A stretch of 64,000 bases of DNA from Comamonas sp. lk (GTDB lineage: Bacteria; Pseudomonadota; Gammaproteobacteria; Burkholderiales; Burkholderiaceae_C): assembly GCA_945861345.1 (NCBI GenBank), contig CAMATX010000002.1, positions 16,705 through 80,704 on the forward strand, in the 5' to 3' direction. This document shows, piece after piece, positions 56,583 through 64,000 of the stretch. Below the pieces are notes generated by a model, which saw only the letters and a list, made by a program, of their open reading frames with translations, made no database searches and was not told where the DNA came from. A program made the position numbers and the translations under genes. How positions within the stretch are numbered: the stretch's first letter is position 1; every line of letters starts with the position of its first letter.

Positions 56583-57671
56583 TTAAGCGACCGCGCGAAA
56601 GCGGTAAACACCGTCGCTGTCCAGGCTGCGCTGCAGCTTTTTGGCAAACCACAGCGCATGCAAATGGGCCACGGACTCGCCCATGGCGAAAGTCATTTGA
56701 TGCAGGTCTAACGCACGCTTGAACAAGACCGGCACCGCATCGAAAGCGCTCAATGGCTTGTCGGTACAGGCCAGCAGCAGATCGTCTAGACGCTCGCGGT
56801 GGTGATCGTGCAGCTGCTGGATGCGGATGTGCAGGCCCTGAAAGGGCTTGCCGTGGGCCGGCAGCGTGAGCGTGTCTTCGGGCAGGGGCTTGAATTTGTC
56901 TATGGAGTCCAAAAACAGACGCAGCGCATTGGCCAATGGCTCTTGCTCGTAGACGCTGACATTGGTGGAAATGCGCGGCAGCATCATGTCCCCGCCAATC
57001 AGGATACGCAGGTCCTCGCAGTACAAGGCAATATGCTCAGGCGCGTGGCCGTAGCCGCTGATGCAGCGCCAGGTGCGACCACCGATGTCGAGCAGCGTGC
57101 CGTCCATGAGGCGGCAGTAGCTCTCGGGCATGGAGGGCACCAGGTTGGGAAAGTAACTGGTGCGCCCGCGCACCTGGTCGACCGAGCCGGGGTCGGTCAT
57201 GCCATGCGCGGCAAAAAATGCCGCCGAGCGCTCGCCGCCAAAGCCGTTGGCGCCCATGACAGCGTGGCGGGCCACCTGGTAGTCGGCTGCGCTGATCCAT
57301 AAATCGGCATTCCAGCGCTGGCACAGCCAATCGGCCAGGCCAATGTGGTCCGGATGCATGTGCGTGGCGATCACCCGCAGGATGGGCAGGCCCTCTAGTT
57401 CATGGGCAAACACCTCTTCCCATTGGGCCTTGGCCTCGGGGCGGCTGATGCAGCAATCGACCACGCTCCAGCCCTCGCACACGCCTTGGTCGGTGTCGAT
57501 GCGGTCGCGCAAAAGCCACAAGTTGATGTGGTCCAACGCAAAGGGGAGTGCCATGCGTATCCATTTGATACCGGGGGCCACCTCAATACAGCGCCCCGAA
57601 GCAGGCAGGGCGTCGCCCAGGGGGTAGTGCAATTGGGTTTCGAGTGCGTTCATGGGGGGTTTTTGCTTCAT
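56583..57671 (-). CDS. metallo-beta-lactamase-fold hydrolase
   Basis: A 362-residue MBL-fold protein (356 if started at the ATG at 57653). The metal site is ATHMHPDHIGLADWL (about 116-130). Later ligands are in ISGYGHAPEHIALYCEDLRILIGGDMML, and TLPAHGKPFQGL closes the fold. It resembles hydrolases annotated near acyl-CoA catabolism genes; the substrate is unknown. It diverges from the MerR-type regulator across a 24-bp palindrome that ends 1 bp before the ATG at 57671, leaving no room for a ribosome binding site there. The start at 57653 also lacks one. Confidence 0.85.
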   Translation of the reverse strand: MKQKPPMNALETQLHYPLGDALPASGRCIEVAPGIKWIRMALPFALDHINLWLLRDRIDTDQGVCEGWSVVDCCISRPEAKAQWEEVFAHELEGLPILRVIATHMHPDHIGLADWLCQRWNADLWISAADYQVARHAVMGANGFGGERSAAFFAAHGMTDPGSVDQVRGRTSYFPNLVPSMPESYCRLMDGTLLDIGGRTWRCISGYGHAPEHIALYCEDLRILIGGDMMLPRISTNVSVYEQEPLANALRLFLDSIDKFKPLPEDTLTLPAHGKPFQGLHIRIQQLHDHHRERLDDLLLACTDKPLSAFDAVPVLFKRALDLHQMTFAMGESVAHLHALWFAKKLQRSLDSDGVYRFRAVA

Positions 57672-57672
57672 A

Positions 57673-57696
57673 ATTGACGTTTACGTAAACGTCAAT
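57673..57696. promoter_or_regulatory. perfect 24-bp palindrome, probable LiuR operator
   Basis: A perfect palindrome with core GACGTTTACGTAAACGTC extended by ATT/AAT. It lies between the divergent MBL hydrolase and the LiuR-like regulator. LiuR-family MerR regulators of branched-chain amino acid and fatty acid catabolism bind ACGT-containing palindromes of this kind. Binding would control both directions. Confidence 0.75.
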
Positions 57697-57783
57697 ACGA
57701 GGCATTCTAGGGCAGTGTGCGGCGCACAGCCTGTCGCCTTGGTTTGACTTTGTTCCCACTTTGCACCCCAGGGCCCACCGACC

Positions 57784-58224
57784 ATGAACAGCACCTTCAG
57801 CATCAGTGATCTGGCCGCCGAATTTGATTTGACGACACGGGCTATCCGTTTTTACGAGGACCTGGGCCTCTTGCAGCCCGAGCGCACCGGCCCGGGCGGG
57901 CGCAACCGGGTCTACAGCGTGCGCGACCGCACCCGCCTCAAACTCACTTTGCGCGCCAAGCGCCTAGGCCTAAGCCTGACCGAGGCCAAAGACATCATCG
58001 ATACCTACGAGAGCCCGCGCGATACCGGCATGCAACTGACCAAGTTTTTGGAGGTGCTGGATGTGCACCGCAGCCGCGTTGAAGCGCAAATGGCCGATTT
58101 GCAAGCCAATCTGGACGAGATCAAGGTCCATCAGCGCGAAGCGCGGGCGCTGCTGGGCAAGGTGAGCGGCCAAAACCCCAAAACTTCCAAGGCCAAAGCA
58201 GGGCTAGCCCATGCCAATGGGTAA
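57784..58224 (+). CDS. liuR: MerR-family regulator, LiuR-like
   Basis: A 146-residue MerR-type regulator. The N-terminal winged helix FSISDLAAEFDLTTRAIRFYEDLGLLQPERTGPG (cut here for family comparison at residues 5-38) and RVYSVRDRTRLKLTLRAKRLGLSL are typical of LiuR, which represses the leucine/isovalerate pathway. A C-terminal coiled coil (about 85-130) mediates dimerisation. There are no metal-binding cysteines. The isovaleryl-CoA dehydrogenase gene follows after 81 bp, as expected for LiuR. Symbol by context and similarity. Confidence 0.85.
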   Translation: MNSTFSISDLAAEFDLTTRAIRFYEDLGLLQPERTGPGGRNRVYSVRDRTRLKLTLRAKRLGLSLTEAKDIIDTYESPRDTGMQLTKFLEVLDVHRSRVEAQMADLQANLDEIKVHQREARALLGKVSGQNPKTSKAKAGLAHANG

Positions 58225-58305
58225 GCCTACTGCAGGGCCAGAACGCGCCAAACAATCGGCAACCAAGACAATCAATATGCGCACCAAAGCGCAGGAGATC
58301 AACGC

Positions 58306-59484
58306 ATGAACTTACCCGGACTGGACTTTCAACTTGGCGAAGATGTCGATGCGCTGCGCGCCGCCGTACACGACTTTGCGCAGGCCGAGATCGCGCCGCG
58401 CGCTGCCGCCATTGACCGCGATGACCAATTCCCGATGGACTTGTGGCGCAAGATGGGCGACCTGGGGGTTCTGGGCATCACTGTAGAAGAAGAATACGGC
58501 GGCGCGGCCATGGGCTATCTGGCGCACATGGTGGCCATGGAAGAAATCTCACGCGCCAGTGCGTCGGTGGGCTTGTCGTACGGCGCGCACAGCAATTTGT
58601 GTGTCAACCAGATCCGTCGTAATGGCTCGCCCGAGCAGCGCCAGCGCTACTTGCCCAAGCTGATCAGCGGTGAACACGTGGGCGCCCTGGCCATGAGCGA
58701 GCCCGGCGCAGGCAGCGACGTGCTGTCCATGAAACTGCGTGCGCAAGACAAGGGCGGTTACTTTGTTTTGAACGGCACAAAGATGTGGATTACCAACGGC
58801 CCGGACGCCGACACCTTGGTCGTCTATGCCAAAACTGATCCGGAGCTGGGCGCGCGTGGCGTGACGGCGTTTTTGATTGAAAAAGACATGCCGGGTTTTT
58901 CGGTAGCGCAAAAGCTGGACAAGCTGGGCATGCGCGGCAGCCATACGGGCGAGCTGGTGTTTAACAACGTGGAAGTCCCGCTGGCCAACGTGCTGGGCGG
59001 CATCAACAACGGCGCCAAGGTGCTGATGAGCGGGCTGGACTATGAGCGCGCGGTGCTGAGCGGCGGACCTTTGGGCATCATGCAAGCAGTGATGGACAAC
59101 GTGATGCCTTATATCCATGAGCGCAAACAGTTTGGCCAAAGCATTGGCGAGTTCCAGCTCATTCAGGGTAAGGTGGCCGATATGTACACCGTGCTGCAAG
59201 CAGGCCGCTCGTTTGCCTATATGGTGGCAAAGAACTTGGATTCGCTGGGCACCGAGCATGTGCGCCGCGTGCGCAAAGACTGCGCCAGCGTGATTTTGTG
59301 GACCGCCGAAAAAGCTACTTGGATGGCCGGCGAAGGCGTGCAAATTTTTGGTGGCAATGGCTACATCAACGACTACCCGCTGGGCCGCTTGTGGCGCGAT
59401 GCCAAGCTGTACGAGATCGGTGCGGGCACCAGTGAGATTCGCCGCATGTTGATCGGACGTGAACTTTTTTCTGAAACCGCTTAA
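58306..59484 (+). CDS. liuA: isovaleryl-CoA dehydrogenase
   Basis: A 392-residue FAD-dependent acyl-CoA dehydrogenase of leucine breakdown. [12 protein letters not shown] (about 90) and [20 protein letters not shown] (about 125-145) are characteristic of [21 protein letters not shown] and the C-terminal [37 protein letters not shown] end, split here as [10 protein letters not shown] and [10 protein letters not shown], complete the family pattern. AGGAG precedes the ATG at 58306. Confidence 0.94.
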   Translation: MNLPGLDFQLGEDVDALRAAVHDFAQAEIAPRAAAIDRDDQFPMDLWRKMGDLGVLGITVEEEYGGAAMGYLAHMVAMEEISRASASVGLSYGAHSNLCVNQIRRNGSPEQRQRYLPKLISGEHVGALAMSEPGAGSDVLSMKLRAQDKGGYFVLNGTKMWITNGPDADTLVVYAKTDPELGARGVTAFLIEKDMPGFSVAQKLDKLGMRGSHTGELVFNNVEVPLANVLGGINNGAKVLMSGLDYERAVLSGGPLGIMQAVMDNVMPYIHERKQFGQSIGEFQLIQGKVADMYTVLQAGRSFAYMVAKNLDSLGTEHVRRVRKDCASVILWTAEKATWMAGEGVQIFGGNGYINDYPLGRLWRDAKLYEIGAGTSEIRRMLIGRELFSETA

Positions 59485-59504
59485 TTGCTGAACGGTAATT
59501 TTTT

Positions 59505-60158
59505 ATGACACAACTCAATGATTTGTTTGCCCGCAACCGCAGCTGGGCGGCCGAGATGGAGCGCAAACAACCCGGCTTTTTCACCAGCCTGACGACGCAG
59601 CAAAAGCCCCGCTACATGTGGATAGGCTGCTCGGACAGCCGGGTGCCGGCCAACCAGATCATAGGATTGGCGCCGGGAGAGATTTTTGTGCACCGCAACG
59701 TCGCCAATGTGGTGGTGCACTCGGACCTTAACGCACTGTCGACCATCCAATTTGCAGTTGAGCGCTTGAAGGTGCGCGATATTTTGCTGGTCGGCCACTA
59801 CGGTTGCTCGGGCGTGCAGGCGGCGCTGGAAGGCGCGCGCATCGGTCTGGCAGATAACTGGCTGCGCCATATCCAGGACGTGCGCGACCACCACCGCGCC
59901 TTGATCGAGGCCGCCCCGGAAGAAGCGCGCGCCAATGTGCTGTGCGAGCTCAATGCGGTGGAGCAAATTCTCAACGTTGCCCAAAGCACGGTTTTGCAGG
60001 ACGCGTGGGCGCGTGAGCAAGACGTCACCCTGCACGGCTGCGTTTATGGCCTGCATGACGGGCTGCTCATCGACTTGCACATTCATCTTTCGCGCCACGA
60101 CGACATCGCCAGCGTCTACCAAGCCGCCATTGCCGCGATTGCGGCCCGCTCCCGCTAA
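59505..60158 (+). CDS. can: beta-class carbonic anhydrase
   Basis: A 217-residue zinc enzyme interconverting CO2 and bicarbonate. Zinc ligands are in [10 protein letters not shown] (Cys, Asp) and [10 protein letters not shown] (His, Cys), with HRNVANVV between. Length and [11 protein letters not shown] start match E. coli Can/YadF. It sits between liuA and aceK; leucine catabolism uses a bicarbonate-dependent carboxylase, which may explain the location. Confidence 0.95.
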   Translation: MTQLNDLFARNRSWAAEMERKQPGFFTSLTTQQKPRYMWIGCSDSRVPANQIIGLAPGEIFVHRNVANVVVHSDLNALSTIQFAVERLKVRDILLVGHYGCSGVQAALEGARIGLADNWLRHIQDVRDHHRALIEAAPEEARANVLCELNAVEQILNVAQSTVLQDAWAREQDVTLHGCVYGLHDGLLIDLHIHLSRHDDIASVYQAAIAAIAARSR

Positions 60159-60169
60159 GGCCAGCCGCC

Positions 60170-61987
60170 ATGTTTCCCGCCCGCATGGACTCGCCGCTGG
60201 CCTCCGACATCGCCAAAGCGATGATGGATGGCTTTAACCGGCACTACCGCTTGTTTCGCACCGAGTCAGCACGCGCCAAACACCGCTTTGAAACGGCCGA
60301 CTGGCACGGCCAGCAACGCGCCCAGCGCGAACGCATCGAGTTTTATGACCTGCGGGTGCTGGAGTGCTCCAACCGCCTGGAGCGCGAATTCAAGGCTGGC
60401 GAACAGCCCATGGACGTGTGGCAACAGGTCAAGCTGCTGTACATCGGCTTGCTGGTGGACCACCACCAACCGGAGTTGGCCGAAACCTTCTTTAACTCAG
60501 TGACCACCAAAATACTGCACCGATCGTATTTTCAGAACGATTTTATTTTTGTGCGTCCGGCCGTTAGCACGGAGTACATCGAGAGCGCCGAATCCGAAAA
60601 ACGCCCAACCTACCGCGCCTACTATCCCAGCCTGCAAAACATGCAAGCAACGGTTTTGCAAATGGTGCAAGATTTTGACTTGCGGGTGCCCTTTGGCGAC
60701 CTGCAGCGGGACGCCCAGCGCGTAGCCAGTTCGATTACCCAACGTCTGCAAAACAACAAGCTGCGCGCCAATTTCCAGTTGCAAGTGCTCTCGGGCTTGT
60801 TTTTTCGTAACAAGGGCTGCTACATCGTGGGCAAGCTGATCAATGGCTTTGAGGAGCTCGGATTTGCGCTACCGGTGCTGCACCATACCGACGGACGTCT
60901 GGTCATAGACGCCGCCCTCTACGGCGAGGACGACATGCTGCTGCTGTTTAGCTTTGCCCGCGCCTATTTCATGGTCGATATGGAGGTACCTTCGGCCTAT
61001 GTACAGTTTTTGCGCAGCCTGATGCCACGCAAACCGCGTAACGAAATCTACAACGCCCTTGGCCTGGCAAAGCAAGGCAAGACCTTGTTTTACCGCGACT
61101 TTTTGCACCATCTGCGCCACTCGAGCGACAAGTTTCGTATCGCGCCAGGCATCAAAGGCATGGTGATGCTGGTGTTTGACCTGCCCAGCTTTCCCTATGT
61201 ATTCAAAGTCATCAAAGACTTTTATCCCCCGCCCAAAGACACCTCGCGCGAGCAGATCAAGGGCAAATACCTGCTGGTCAAGCAGCATGACCGCGTCGGA
61301 CGCATGGCTGACACACTGGAATACAGCAACGTGGGCTTTCCGCGCGACCGCTTTGAACCCGAGTTGCTGGCCGAGATCGAAAAATTTGCACCCAGCCAAC
61401 TGCAAATCACCGCCAGCGCCAGCGACGGCGCGCAGGAAGTCATCATTCGGCACGTCTACATCGAGCGGCGCATGATTCCGCTCAATATTTACCTGCAAGA
61501 GGCCTTTGACGCCGGCGGGGCCGATGCTGCCAATGCCTCGCCAGCCGCGCAGTTTGCCTTCCAACAAATTGAACGCGGCGTCGTGGAATATGGCAACGCC
61601 ATCAAAGACCTGGTGGCGGCCAATATCTTCCCCGGCGACATGCTGTGGAAAAACTTTGGCGTGACGCGCCACGGTAAAGTGGTTTTTTACGACTACGACG
61701 AGATCGAATACATCACTGATTGCAATTTTCGCCGGGTTCCGGCCCCGCGCAACGAGGAAGAAGAGATGTCGGGCGAAATTTGGTACAGCGTCGGCCCCAA
61801 AGACGTTTTCCCCGAAACCTTTGCGCCCTTTTTGCTGGGCAATCCGGCGGTGCGTTCAGTGTTCATGAAACACCACGCCGATTTATTGGATGTCCAATTC
61901 TGGCAGAGCCACAAAGAACGCATCACCCAAGGCTATGTGCACGATGTGTTCCCCTACGACCGGGAAAAACGTTTCGAGCCCGTTTAA
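60170..61987 (+). CDS. aceK: isocitrate dehydrogenase kinase/phosphatase
   Basis: A 605-residue AceK that switches isocitrate dehydrogenase off and on to direct carbon to the glyoxylate shunt. Conserved blocks include [41 protein letters not shown] (ATP site, two pieces in the protein), [23 protein letters not shown] and the C-terminal [18 protein letters not shown]. It is not next to aceA/aceB here but sits with acyl-CoA catabolism genes, which generate acetyl-CoA. ATG at 60170; an ATG five codons later is possible. Confidence 0.96.
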   Translation: MFPARMDSPLASDIAKAMMDGFNRHYRLFRTESARAKHRFETADWHGQQRAQRERIEFYDLRVLECSNRLEREFKAGEQPMDVWQQVKLLYIGLLVDHHQPELAETFFNSVTTKILHRSYFQNDFIFVRPAVSTEYIESAESEKRPTYRAYYPSLQNMQATVLQMVQDFDLRVPFGDLQRDAQRVASSITQRLQNNKLRANFQLQVLSGLFFRNKGCYIVGKLINGFEELGFALPVLHHTDGRLVIDAALYGEDDMLLLFSFARAYFMVDMEVPSAYVQFLRSLMPRKPRNEIYNALGLAKQGKTLFYRDFLHHLRHSSDKFRIAPGIKGMVMLVFDLPSFPYVFKVIKDFYPPPKDTSREQIKGKYLLVKQHDRVGRMADTLEYSNVGFPRDRFEPELLAEIEKFAPSQLQITASASDGAQEVIIRHVYIERRMIPLNIYLQEAFDAGGADAANASPAAQFAFQQIERGVVEYGNAIKDLVAANIFPGDMLWKNFGVTRHGKVVFYDYDEIEYITDCNFRRVPAPRNEEEEMSGEIWYSVGPKDVFPETFAPFLLGNPAVRSVFMKHHADLLDVQFWQSHKERITQGYVHDVFPYDREKRFEPV

Positions 61988-62013
61988 CGCTTTTTATTTT
62001 CAGGAGACTTTTC

Positions 62014-63195
62014 ATGCAAGACCCCATCGTGATTGTCAGCGCCGCCCGCACTCCCATGGGGAGTTTTCAGGGCGACTTTTCTAGTCTCGCCGCGCATGAC
62101 TTGGGCGGCGCCGCGATCCGCGCTGCCGTGGAGCGCGCAGGGATTGCGCCCGATGCGGTGGGTGAGGTTTTGTTCGGCAACTGCCTGATGGCCGGCCAAG
62201 GTCAGGCCCCGGCGCGCCAGGCGGCCTTCAAAGGCGGTTTGCCGCAAAGCGCGGGCGCGGTGACCTTGTCCAAAATGTGTGGCTCGGGCATGCGCGCTGC
62301 CATGTTTGCGCACGATATGCTGGCCGCGCACAGCCAGGACGTGCTGGTGGCCGGTGGCATGGAGAGCATGACCAATGCGCCTTATCTTTTGCTCAAAGGC
62401 CGTGGCGGTTACCGCATGGGCCACGATAAGGTCTATGACCACATGATGCTTGACGGCCTGGAAGACGCCTACGAAGCAGGCCGCAGCATGGGCACCTTCG
62501 GCGAAGACTGCGCCGCCAAATACAGCTTCACCCGCGCCGAGCAAGACGCTTTTGCCACCGCCAGTGTGCAGCGCGCGCAAGCAGCCATTGCCAGCGGCGC
62601 TTTTGCCACCGAAATCACACCCGTCACCGTCAAAGACCGCAGCGGCGAGCGCGTAGTCAGTATGGACGAAGGTCCGGGCAAGATCAAGCTGGACAAAATC
62701 CCCGGCCTCAAGCCCGCCTTCAAAAAAGACGGCACGATTACCGCCGCGTCCAGCTCGTCGATCAACGACGGCGCAGCCGCCATGGTCTTGATGCGCGCCA
62801 GCACCGCAGCGCAATTGGGCTGTAAACCCCTGGCCCGCATCGTCAGCCACGCCACCCACGCGCAAGCGCCCGAATGGTTTGCCACCGCACCGGTGGGCGC
62901 CACGCAAAAAGCCTTGGCCAAAGCCGGTTGGGCGGTGGGCGATGTGGACTTGTGGGAAGTCAACGAAGCTTTCGCCGTCGTACCCATGGCGCTGATGAAA
63001 GAGCTGGGCATTGGGCACGACAAAGTCAACGTCAACGGCGGCGCTTGCGCCTTGGGCCACCCGATTGGCGCATCCGGCGCGCGCATCATGGTGACACTTT
63101 TGCATGCGCTAAAGGCGCGGGGCTTAAAGCGCGGGTTGGCGACGCTGTGCATTGGGGGCGGTGAGGCGACTGCTGTGGCTGTGGAAATGCTTTAA
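62014..63195 (+). CDS. acetyl-CoA acetyltransferase (thiolase)
   Basis: A 393-residue thiolase. The nucleophilic Cys is in LSKMCGSGMRAAM (about residue 90). The C-terminal active-site loops are NEAFAVVPMAL and NGGACALGHPIGASGAR, with CIGGGEATA at the end. CAGGAG precedes the ATG at 62014, and a longer frame upstream overlaps aceK. It could serve acetoacetyl-CoA cleavage at the end of leucine degradation or polyhydroxybutyrate synthesis; the context favours catabolism. Confidence 0.95.
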   Translation: MQDPIVIVSAARTPMGSFQGDFSSLAAHDLGGAAIRAAVERAGIAPDAVGEVLFGNCLMAGQGQAPARQAAFKGGLPQSAGAVTLSKMCGSGMRAAMFAHDMLAAHSQDVLVAGGMESMTNAPYLLLKGRGGYRMGHDKVYDHMMLDGLEDAYEAGRSMGTFGEDCAAKYSFTRAEQDAFATASVQRAQAAIASGAFATEITPVTVKDRSGERVVSMDEGPGKIKLDKIPGLKPAFKKDGTITAASSSSINDGAAAMVLMRASTAAQLGCKPLARIVSHATHAQAPEWFATAPVGATQKALAKAGWAVGDVDLWEVNEAFAVVPMALMKELGIGHDKVNVNGGACALGHPIGASGARIMVTLLHALKARGLKRGLATLCIGGGEATAVAVEML

Positions 63196-63203
63196 GGTCC
63201 ACC

Positions 63204-64000
63204 ATGCTCCTCACCCCCGACCAAGAAGCCATTCGCGACGCGGTGCGCGAATTTGCGCAAAACGAACTGTGGCCTAACGCTGCGCGCTGGGACAAGGAAC
63301 ATACCTTTCCCAAAGAGGCACACAAGGGCCTGGCGGCGCTTGGCACATACGGCATTTGCGTGCCCGAGGAATACGGCGGCGTGCAGCTCGATTACCTGAC
63401 GCTGGCTTTGGTGCTGGAAGAGATTGCGGCGGGCGACGGTGGCACAAGCACGGTGATCAGCGTGACCAATTGCCCGGTCAACGCCATCTTGATGCGCTAC
63501 GGCAATGCCGCGCAAAAGCAGCAGTGGCTCACGCCCTTGGCGCGCGGCGAAATGCTGGGCGCGTTTTGCTTGACTGAGCCGCATGTGGGTTCAGACGCTT
63601 CCAGCCTGCGCACCACGGCAGTGCGCGAAGGGGATGAATATGTGCTCAATGGCGTGAAGCAATTCATCACCAGCGGCAAGAATGCCGATGTGGCGATCGT
63701 GCTTGCCGTCACCGATAAAGGCGCGGGCAAAAAAGGCATGAGTGCGTTTTTGGTGCCTACCACTGCGCCGGGTTATGTAGTGGCAAGGCTGGAAGACAAG
63801 CTGGGCCAGCACAGCAGCGACACCGCGCAAATCAACTTTGACAACTGCCGCATCCCGGCAGAGAACCTGATCGGCAAAGAAGGCGAAGGCTATGGCATCG
63901 CTTTGGGTGGTCTGGAGGGCGGGCGCATCGGTATCGCCGCGCAAAGCGTGGGCATGGCGCGCAGCGCGTTTGAAGTGGCACTCGCTTATTCCAAAGACCG
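63204..64000 (+). CDS. acyl-CoA dehydrogenase, partial
   Basis: The first 265 residues of a FAD-dependent acyl-CoA dehydrogenase that continues past the right edge. It starts MLLTPDQEAIRDAVREFAQNELWP. FCLTEPHVGSDASSLRTTA (about 125-143) and QFITSGKNADVAIVLAVTD form the FAD/substrate-binding middle domain; DKLGQHSSDTAQINFDNCRIP follows. The catalytic base lies beyond the window. It begins 8 bp after the thiolase stop and is in the same operon. Chain-length preference cannot be read. Confidence 0.93.
   Translation, partial: MLLTPDQEAIRDAVREFAQNELWPNAARWDKEHTFPKEAHKGLAALGTYGICVPEEYGGVQLDYLTLALVLEEIAAGDGGTSTVISVTNCPVNAILMRYGNAAQKQQWLTPLARGEMLGAFCLTEPHVGSDASSLRTTAVREGDEYVLNGVKQFITSGKNADVAIVLAVTDKGAGKKGMSAFLVPTTAPGYVVARLEDKLGQHSSDTAQINFDNCRIPAENLIGKEGEGYGIALGGLEGGRIGIAAQSVGMARSAFEVALAYSKD

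Noticed and set aside
57784..64000. A complete leucine-degradation (liu) operon.
   Set aside because: Only the regulator and isovaleryl-CoA dehydrogenase are clear; the methylcrotonyl-CoA carboxylase genes are not in the window.

Overview
The window looks like chromosomal DNA of a Burkholderiales betaproteobacterium, most likely Comamonadaceae. This rests on the hpf-ptsN-hprK cluster, the dapF-DUF484-xerC order, a three-gene transhydrogenase, a LiuR-type regulator beside isovaleryl-CoA dehydrogenase, and generally GC-rich coding DNA. That is recognition by eye, not a database result.

Region 1 (1-19.1 kb) is a beta-glucan or gluco-oligosaccharide utilisation locus. One minus-strand ABC importer (binding protein plus two permeases) runs off the left edge. 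Next to it are a LacI regulator, a flavin-dependent halogenase and a 938-residue TonB-dependent receptor, all on the minus strand. Divergent from these is a tight plus-strand operon: GH1 beta-glucosidase, glucose-type binding protein, two permeases, ABC ATPase, exported GH30, exported GH5. A cation/proton antiporter and a second LacI gene close the locus. Several 14-bp operator-like palindromes of two types sit at the promoters. The natural model is outer-membrane uptake through the receptor, extracytoplasmic cleavage by GH30 and GH5, ABC import, and cytoplasmic cleavage by GH1.

Region 2 (19.2-26.1 kb) has a stand-alone GspC-like protein and pntA1-pntA2-pntB. It is followed by a visibly AT-richer accessory insert with an exported MORN / coiled-coil / caspase-like protein and an unrecognised exported protein.

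Region 3 (26.1-37.5 kb) is core metabolism: corA; hpf-ptsN-hprK; hexR and zwf divergent from tal-pgi around a putative HexR operator; a Rep/UvrD helicase; an AEC transporter.

Region 4 (37.5-46.9 kb) has priA, then about 800 bp without genes that carry DnaA-box-like sites in a diverged duplication. After that come xerC-DUF484-dapF, an MBL hydrolase, a pseudouridine-synthase homologue with an altered catalytic motif, the RNase P RNA, a RelE/ParD-like toxin-antitoxin pair with a perfect inverted-repeat operator, and two small unknown genes.

Region 5 (46.9-64 kb) is housekeeping: cysK, a GNAT, corC-lnt, glyQS-gmhB-plsC-DUF45 peptidase. An MBL hydrolase diverges from a LiuR-like regulator across a perfect 24-bp palindrome. 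The regulator is followed by isovaleryl-CoA dehydrogenase, carbonic anhydrase, aceK, a thiolase and a truncated acyl-CoA dehydrogenase at the right edge. No insertion sequence, CRISPR array or tRNA gene was recognised.
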